This document shows, piece by piece, positions 7,654-11,257 of a stretch of 11,257 nucleotides of DNA. Both the position numbers and the translations under genes were made by a program. The DNA is from Euperipatoides rowelli (taxonomy: Eukaryota; Onychophora; Udeonychophora; Euonychophora; Peripatopsidae). The notes beneath the pieces are model-generated. The model searched no databases. It saw nothing but the letters and a program-made list of their open reading frames with translations, and was not told the DNA's origin. Location of the stretch: NCBI GenBank assembly GCA_003024985.2, contig PXIH01S0048846.1; one strand, written 5' to 3'. Each line of letters starts with the position of its first letter. Within the stretch, counting starts at the first letter, position 1.

Positions 7654-8174
7654 TGAGATTTTCAAACATTCATTTGTGCTGATGTTAGTGGTTTCTCTTC
7701 AACAATAGCCTTCTGTTAATGCATTAGACTCTTATCTTTTCCTACTTTGTTACATTTTCCCTAAGTATTCTGGAAATGCTTTGTTGTATTTTGCATTGGT
7801 TACTTTTCTATTGTGGCCTTTGTTATTTTTTAATAATTGTGATAGCATCTGATCACTACAGAGACAATTAATGATAATTTATTCATGTGATTTTACTTTT
7901 TTTTTTTTTGTGTGTGTGTACACTCTTTAAGACTAACACACACATGTTTCAAGATCTTGCTCATTTGGAATGTCCCCATTATTTCAGCGAGTCTTTATTA
8001 TTTAAGTTTATTTTGCAGCTGGATTGGCCTGGGTCAATTCAAATATTGTGCACTGCCCTTCCTGTAACCTGTACATTATTTGGGTTCTTTTTAGTTATGG
8101 CATTTTATAATTCAGAGAGTTGCTTTCTTATATTTTATTTTCCTGTCCTTGAAATAAAGAATGTTTGATCCCAG
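7654..8174. other. Non-coding, probably intronic
   Basis: T-rich sequence with a T run followed by (GT)n at about 7897-7919 and a short CA-rich complement at about 7935-7943, and an AATAAA at 8153-8158. A 93-codon frame at 7887-8168 starts in the T/GT tract and has no family signal. The end (TTTTATTTTCCTGTCC ... TGATCCCAG) reads as a splice acceptor for the next feature, so the stretch may be intron. Confidence 0.4.
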
Positions 8175-8293
8175 GTAATGTGGAAGTCTTCATTCCTATA
8201 GTACATACACATAATGTGGTTGTGCCTTTTAGACCAGAAAGAATACACCAGGGTGGACTTAAAGAATCCAAGCTGGAAAATCTGACTTCATAG
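8175..8293 (+). CDS. Possible terminal exon of a host gene
   Basis: After an acceptor-like CCCAG at 8170-8174 the frame from 8177 is open for 38 codons to TAG at 8291-8293. The peptide (starting NVEVFIPIVHTHNVVVPF and ending KLENLTS) has a protein-like mix of residues and third-base variation, unlike the AT-driven frames around it. The phase would be 2 bases carried over from the previous exon. It is followed at once by a minisatellite, which would then be in the 3' UTR. I cannot name the protein. Confidence 0.4.
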
Positions 8294-8309
8294 TCTCTCA
8301 TCTTTATAA

Positions 8310-8957
8310 TTGGAGTATAATTCCCTATACTTAGAATAGAATTTCCTATACTTGAAATAGAATTCCCTGCACTTGGATTAGAATTCCTTTACTTGGAATA
8401 GAATTCCCTATACTTAGAATATATTCCCTATAATTAGAATATAATTCCCGGAATAGAATTCCTTATACTTGAAATAGAATTCCCTGTATTTGGAATAGAA
8501 TTCTTTATACTTGGAATAAAATTCCCTATACTTGGAATATAATTCCTTATATTTGGAATATAATTCCCTATACTTGGAATAGAATTCCCTATACTTGGAA
8601 TAGAATTCCCTGTAGCCTCCTTGGAATAGAATTTACTGTTCTTGGAAGAGAATTCCTTATACTAGGAATAAAATTCCCTATACTTGTAATAAAATTCCCT
8701 ATACTTGGAATATAATTCCCTATACTTTGATTATAATTCTCTGTACTTGGAATAGAATTCCCTGTAGCCTACTTGGAATAGAATTCCCTGTTCTTGGTTA
8801 ATTCCCTATACTTGGGATACAATTCCCTATACTTGGAATAAAATTCCCTATACTTGGAATATAATTCCCTATAGGTGGAATAAAATTCCCTATACTTGGA
8901 ATAGAATTCCCTGTAGCCTACTTGGAATAGAATTCCCTGTTCTTGGAAGAGAATTCC
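8310..8957. repeat. 21-bp minisatellite with higher-order period
   Basis: About 30 imperfect copies of a 21-bp unit whose core is GGAATAGAATTCCC followed by TATACTT. The core is itself nearly self-complementary (GGAAT/ATTCC), so each unit can form a small hairpin. A variant with TGTAGCCT recurs near 8611, 8763 and 8912, giving a higher-order period of about 150 bp (seven units). The array is cut by the N at 8958, so its true length is unknown. In the reverse direction it reads as a heptapeptide repeat because 21 is a multiple of three, which I do not take as coding. Confidence 0.9.
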
Positions 8958-8958
8958 N
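8958..8958. other. Assembly join (N) between minisatellite and LTR
   Basis: The minisatellite stops and the LTR starts mid-sequence at this N. Both are repeats likely to collapse or break contigs. Confidence 0.8.
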
Positions 8959-9049
8959 CTTTTCATTCCACTTTAATCTAAATAAAGTATTAGTTATTTA
9001 AGTCCAATGAGATTTCCATGTTTATTCTGTTAATCGTAAAGATATAACA
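8959..9049 (+). repeat. 3' LTR, last 91 bp only
   Basis: Matches 4686-4777 with about one substitution and one 1-base indel and ends with the same GATATAACA. AATAAA is retained. The first two thirds of the LTR are lost at the N. It is followed by ATTGC and not by a primer-binding site, which makes it the 3' copy. Confidence 0.85.
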
Positions 9050-9054
9050 ATTGC
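9050..9054 (+). repeat. Target-site duplication, right copy (ATTGC)
   Basis: ATTGC directly follows the LTR end and equals 4516-4520, so 4520 and 9055 were probably neighbours before the retrotransposon inserted. Confidence 0.75.
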
Positions 9055-9642
9055 AAAACAACCTTGGAAAAGTATTAAAACCTACAGAACACATTCTTCA
9101 AGAGAAAAATATACACATACACATACCGACACAGAACACTACAATATTAAACAATACTCTAATAGCTGGTATTCAAGAACAAACAGATATTTTGATAAAA
9201 TTTATTTTAGTAATATCTATCAAGAATGGCCTATAGAACAAATTATTGACAAAATAAGAACATCTCTAAGTTCCTCTAACTACAGAGAAGATACAACAAT
9301 TTATAAACTCAAATCTAAATATAATAGTATTAAACCTTATTGTATTGTTACAAATAATGAAACAACACAAACACTTATTCAACAATTATCTACCTGTAAT
9401 GCTGACAATATCAAAATAAGACTTTTTAAAGGTAATTTAATGAACAAACCATTGAAGTAAAATATGTTTCCAACTTAATATATGAAAATACAAAGATCAC
9501 AAAAAATTGTCTAATTCAACAAACAATATTAAAAATAACTCAAACAGAACATATACCGGTAGGCTACAGGAAAAGAGTGGAAATACAAATTGCGACGATA
9601 ATAGGTCACCAATATTATTCAATCTATTTCCTGCTTACATAG
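9055..9642 (+). pseudogene. Unknown ORF, 3' part, after the LTR insertion
   Basis: An open frame without ATG runs through the target duplication and on to TAA at 9458-9460, about 134 codons from 9056. Recognisable landmarks are QEWPIEQIIDKIRTSLSS, TTIYKLKSKYNSIKPY and NADNIKIRLFKGN. Coding character then moves to another frame near 9439 and stays open to TAG at 9640-9642 (for example QTIEVKYVSNLIYEN and GYRKRVEIQIATI). The absence of a start codon is expected, since the 5' part lies at 4107-4514. The last part runs into the right TIR. The YKLK...KPY...TLIQQL pattern is faintly like the nucleic-acid-binding region of jockey-type ORF1 proteins, but I would not assign it. An overlapping Met-started frame at 9051-9236 is a weaker reading. 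Confidence 0.45.
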
Positions 9643-9717
9643 CGGTTCGTGCCTTTCTCACAAGATTTTGAATCCTTCACACCCTCTTGTCAACTCAGTT
9701 TTTAGAATTTCAGCTTT
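9604..9717 (-). repeat. Right terminal inverted repeat, inner part
   Basis: The reverse complement matches the left arm at about 2731-2830, including CTGAGTTGACAAGAGGGTGT, the following AGGATTCAAAA and the ATTGGT near the inner end. The match stops at the N at 9718, so the outer portion that should follow is not joined here. Confidence 0.8.
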
Positions 9718-9718
9718 N
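9718..9718. other. Assembly join (N) inside the right TIR
   Basis: TIR similarity breaks exactly at this N. The next block begins with unrelated GGT-rich sequence. Confidence 0.8.
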
Positions 9719-10849
9719 GATTCATAGGTGGTGGTGGTATAGCCTATGTACAACACACACACATGGTTAGTAGTTTAGACATATAATGTTTTATTATTAA
9801 ACACTGGAATAATTTTATTATTAACACAAGAATGATTAAGCTTCTAAAATATAAAGGCAATAATTATTTTTTATACGTATGATCTTACTAGCGGTAATGA
9901 AATTTCCCCTAATATAACTACTGTATATGGTTTTTAATAGCTTTTAATATAAATGGTAAGTAGGCTAGATAAAAAAAAATATATAGTGTTGATTCTAGCT
10001 AAAAATTATTTAATATCTTTATTATTTATTTCTAGTGTATGAAGGAATTAATAACTAACTAACTAGAATAATTGCTATAACATTACCGAGTATGTAAAAA
10101 AATTATTTGTTTAAGATCAGAGTTCACTCTAACGATAATATGGTGAGCTATGGTAATCCAATCTCTCTGTGGAGTTATATTGCTGATTAATCAATCCTTA
10201 GTAAAACAATCTATAACTTTGAATTAAATTTAATAATAGTCTAAAAACTTAAATAGATGTTTGAATGTGTGTGTAAAATATCACGTTGAAGAATCGCCAT
10301 TAACACAAAAAATTCTCATTGTTTAACGTGAGTGCCTAGAAACAGGATGCAATAAGTGACGATTACCGTTGAGTTTTGTTTGATTAAAAAAAACCATCTA
10401 CTATATCTTATATCACAACTCCTAGTAGTTCTATCACTCTGTAGCTTATATGCCCTCCTTAATATTAGTATACTGTATCCTAGTATGGATTCACATTTCA
10501 TAAGAATAGGCTATACTTAAAATGAATAAAAAATCGATTGTATGTGTTACGATCCGCATAAAAATGGTGGAGTGTACTCATTCGTTGCTGTTTATTTTCT
10601 TCTAACGGGACCTATAAATTAATTCCTATTCTGATTTTTATGTAATTATATACTCTGATTAAATGAAATGCGCTGATTCCGAATATTAAATCAGTTATGA
10701 GTCATGGGATCTTAAGAATGTATTAAAATGAATATGCTCATGAACATTATGGGTGAGGGCTAATTTTATAATATTACAATATTCATAGCAGGGTAATTTA
10801 ATAACTTAAAAGGTTGTAATTTTAAATCCATTTAAATATCTATTTTAAC
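9719..10849. other. AT-rich DNA without visible genes
   Basis: Contains short GGT and CA repeats near 9728-9765 and otherwise featureless AT-rich sequence. It separates the two parts of the right TIR and has no counterpart inside the left TIR, where only about 65 bases (2666-2730) lie at the same place. It is either an insertion or a wrongly joined contig. Confidence 0.5.
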
Positions 10850-10957
10850 TTATATATTCAATTTCAACAGGGTTGGATCATTCTTTAAAATTTCAATTTT
10901 ATCAGGATCCCAAGCTTCCACTCCCTTTGAAATATGAACTTGTCCTTTCATAAACAT
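10850..10957 (-). CDS. Possible coding exon on the minus strand
   Basis: Reading the minus strand, TTTATTTTCTCTTATAG makes a strong splice acceptor ending near 10972. It is followed by a short leader and an ATG at 10957-10955, with 35 codons to TAA at 10852-10850. The peptide contains KGQVHISKGVEAWDPDKIE and then a KNDPTLLK block, with a natural residue mix unlike chance AT-rich frames. The frame has a TGA just upstream of the ATG, so this would be a first coding exon or a small last exon, or a remnant. No clear donor is seen. I do not recognise the protein. The outer right TIR begins within 50 bases upstream, so a TIR fragment may sit in the intron of this gene. Confidence 0.35.
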   Translation of the reverse strand: MFMKGQVHISKGVEAWDPDKIEILKNDPTLLKLNI

Positions 10958-11001
10958 ATTTCACACCTATAAGAGAAAATAAATCTAATTACAATGAAAT
11001 C

Positions 11002-11200
11002 GGAATAAATTTAAAAAAATTTAAAATTTTGAATTTTTTGAAAAATTTCTGGTCGGCCATCTTGGATTTTGAATTATGGGACATGTCCACTTTCTTGAAT
11101 TATGGGTAATGTGCACTAGAAATCTGTCAACCATCTGCATTATGGGTAATGTGCACTAGAACCTAGACCGGAAGTGATCTACTGCACATCAGCGCTAGAA
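11002..11200 (-). repeat. Right terminal inverted repeat, outer part
   Basis: The reverse complement matches 2451-2665, with the long identical block around GATCTACTGC/ACCTAGACCGGAAGTG, the repeated GGGTAATGTGCACTAGAA units (about 11103 and 11143) and GGCCATCTTGGATTTTG. The outermost match is GCGCTAGAA at 11192-11200. Orientation is right for the far end of the element beginning at 2451. Confidence 0.85.
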
Positions 11201-11257
11201 ATTAGAATTTTTTGGTGGTAGCCCGCTGGACTACCACTCTTAATCTACCGGTAGCCC
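11201..11257. other. Right flank with hairpin and ACCGGT palindrome
   Basis: GTGGTAG (11215-11221) pairs with CTACCAC (11231-11237), and CTACCGGTAG (11245-11254) is a perfect palindrome. They resemble the hairpin at 6264-6286 and may mark another repeat family that is cut by the window end. Confidence 0.35.

Noticed and set aside
7887-8168. 93-codon plus-strand frame with hydrophobic residues
   Set aside because: Starts in a T/GT simple repeat and shows no conserved pattern; hydrophobicity follows from T-rich sequence.
8310-8957. CRISPR-like array
   Set aside because: Units are head-to-tail without unique spacers, in a eukaryotic context; it is a minisatellite.
8769-8966. Heptapeptide-repeat frame (YREFYSK) on the minus strand
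   Set aside because: A 21-bp minisatellite automatically gives a 7-residue repeat; the frame crosses an N and has no start context.
10316-10501. 61-codon minus-strand frame
   Set aside because: No domain, no splice context and AT-driven composition.

Overview
The window looks like a repeat-rich, AT-rich animal genome, most likely an arthropod and probably an insect. The evidence is spliceosomal intron signals, AATAAA signals, a tRNA-derived SINE head, a Ty3/Gypsy retrotransposon primed by a tRNA-Ser(GCT)-like site, a pogo/CENP-B-type DNA-binding fragment and a gene fragment of the Polinton/Maverick-associated F54H12.2-like family. Nothing is bacterial. Almost every recognisable gene is broken. 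Five single N bases (5325, 6750, 7421, 8958, 9718) mark assembly joins, so the order of the six blocks between them should not be taken literally.

Layout. 1-2450: host-like DNA with a SINE head (minus strand, about 130-217), two possible terminal coding exons (98-165 and 894-974) and a probable 3' UTR up to an AATAAA at 1918. 2451-4520: the left part of a virus-like element. It has a long terminal inverted repeat (TIR), a promoter with E2F-like, CCAAT and TATA motifs, a broken two-exon early gene, a truncated F54H12.2-like gene and the first half of an unknown ORF. 4521-5324: a 5' LTR, primer-binding site and broken gag of a Gypsy element inserted in that ORF. 5326-6749 and 7422-8957: one other locus, split in the assembly but sharing an identical 82-bp overlap. 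It holds a pogo/CENP-B-type HTH fragment, a nested fold-back element, a possible host terminal exon and a 21-bp minisatellite. 6751-7420: a Gypsy integrase fragment placed between the two halves. 8959-9717: the end of the 3' LTR, the second copy of the 5-bp target duplication, the rest of the unknown ORF and the inner part of the right TIR. 9719-11257: mostly featureless DNA, a possible minus-strand exon and the outer part of the right TIR.

How it fits together (inference). A TIR-bordered, Polinton-related element landed near host genes and decayed. A Gypsy element later inserted in its ORF: ATTGC occurs on both sides, at 4516-4520 and 9050-9054, and the two LTR ends are nearly identical. Without the retrotransposon and the foreign blocks, the TIR element would be only about 3 kb, far shorter than a normal Polinton (15-20 kb). 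It is therefore either a heavily deleted copy or a compact derivative. The most interesting points are this short capsid-gene-bearing TIR element, its unknown ORF, and the scaffold mosaic that hides it.
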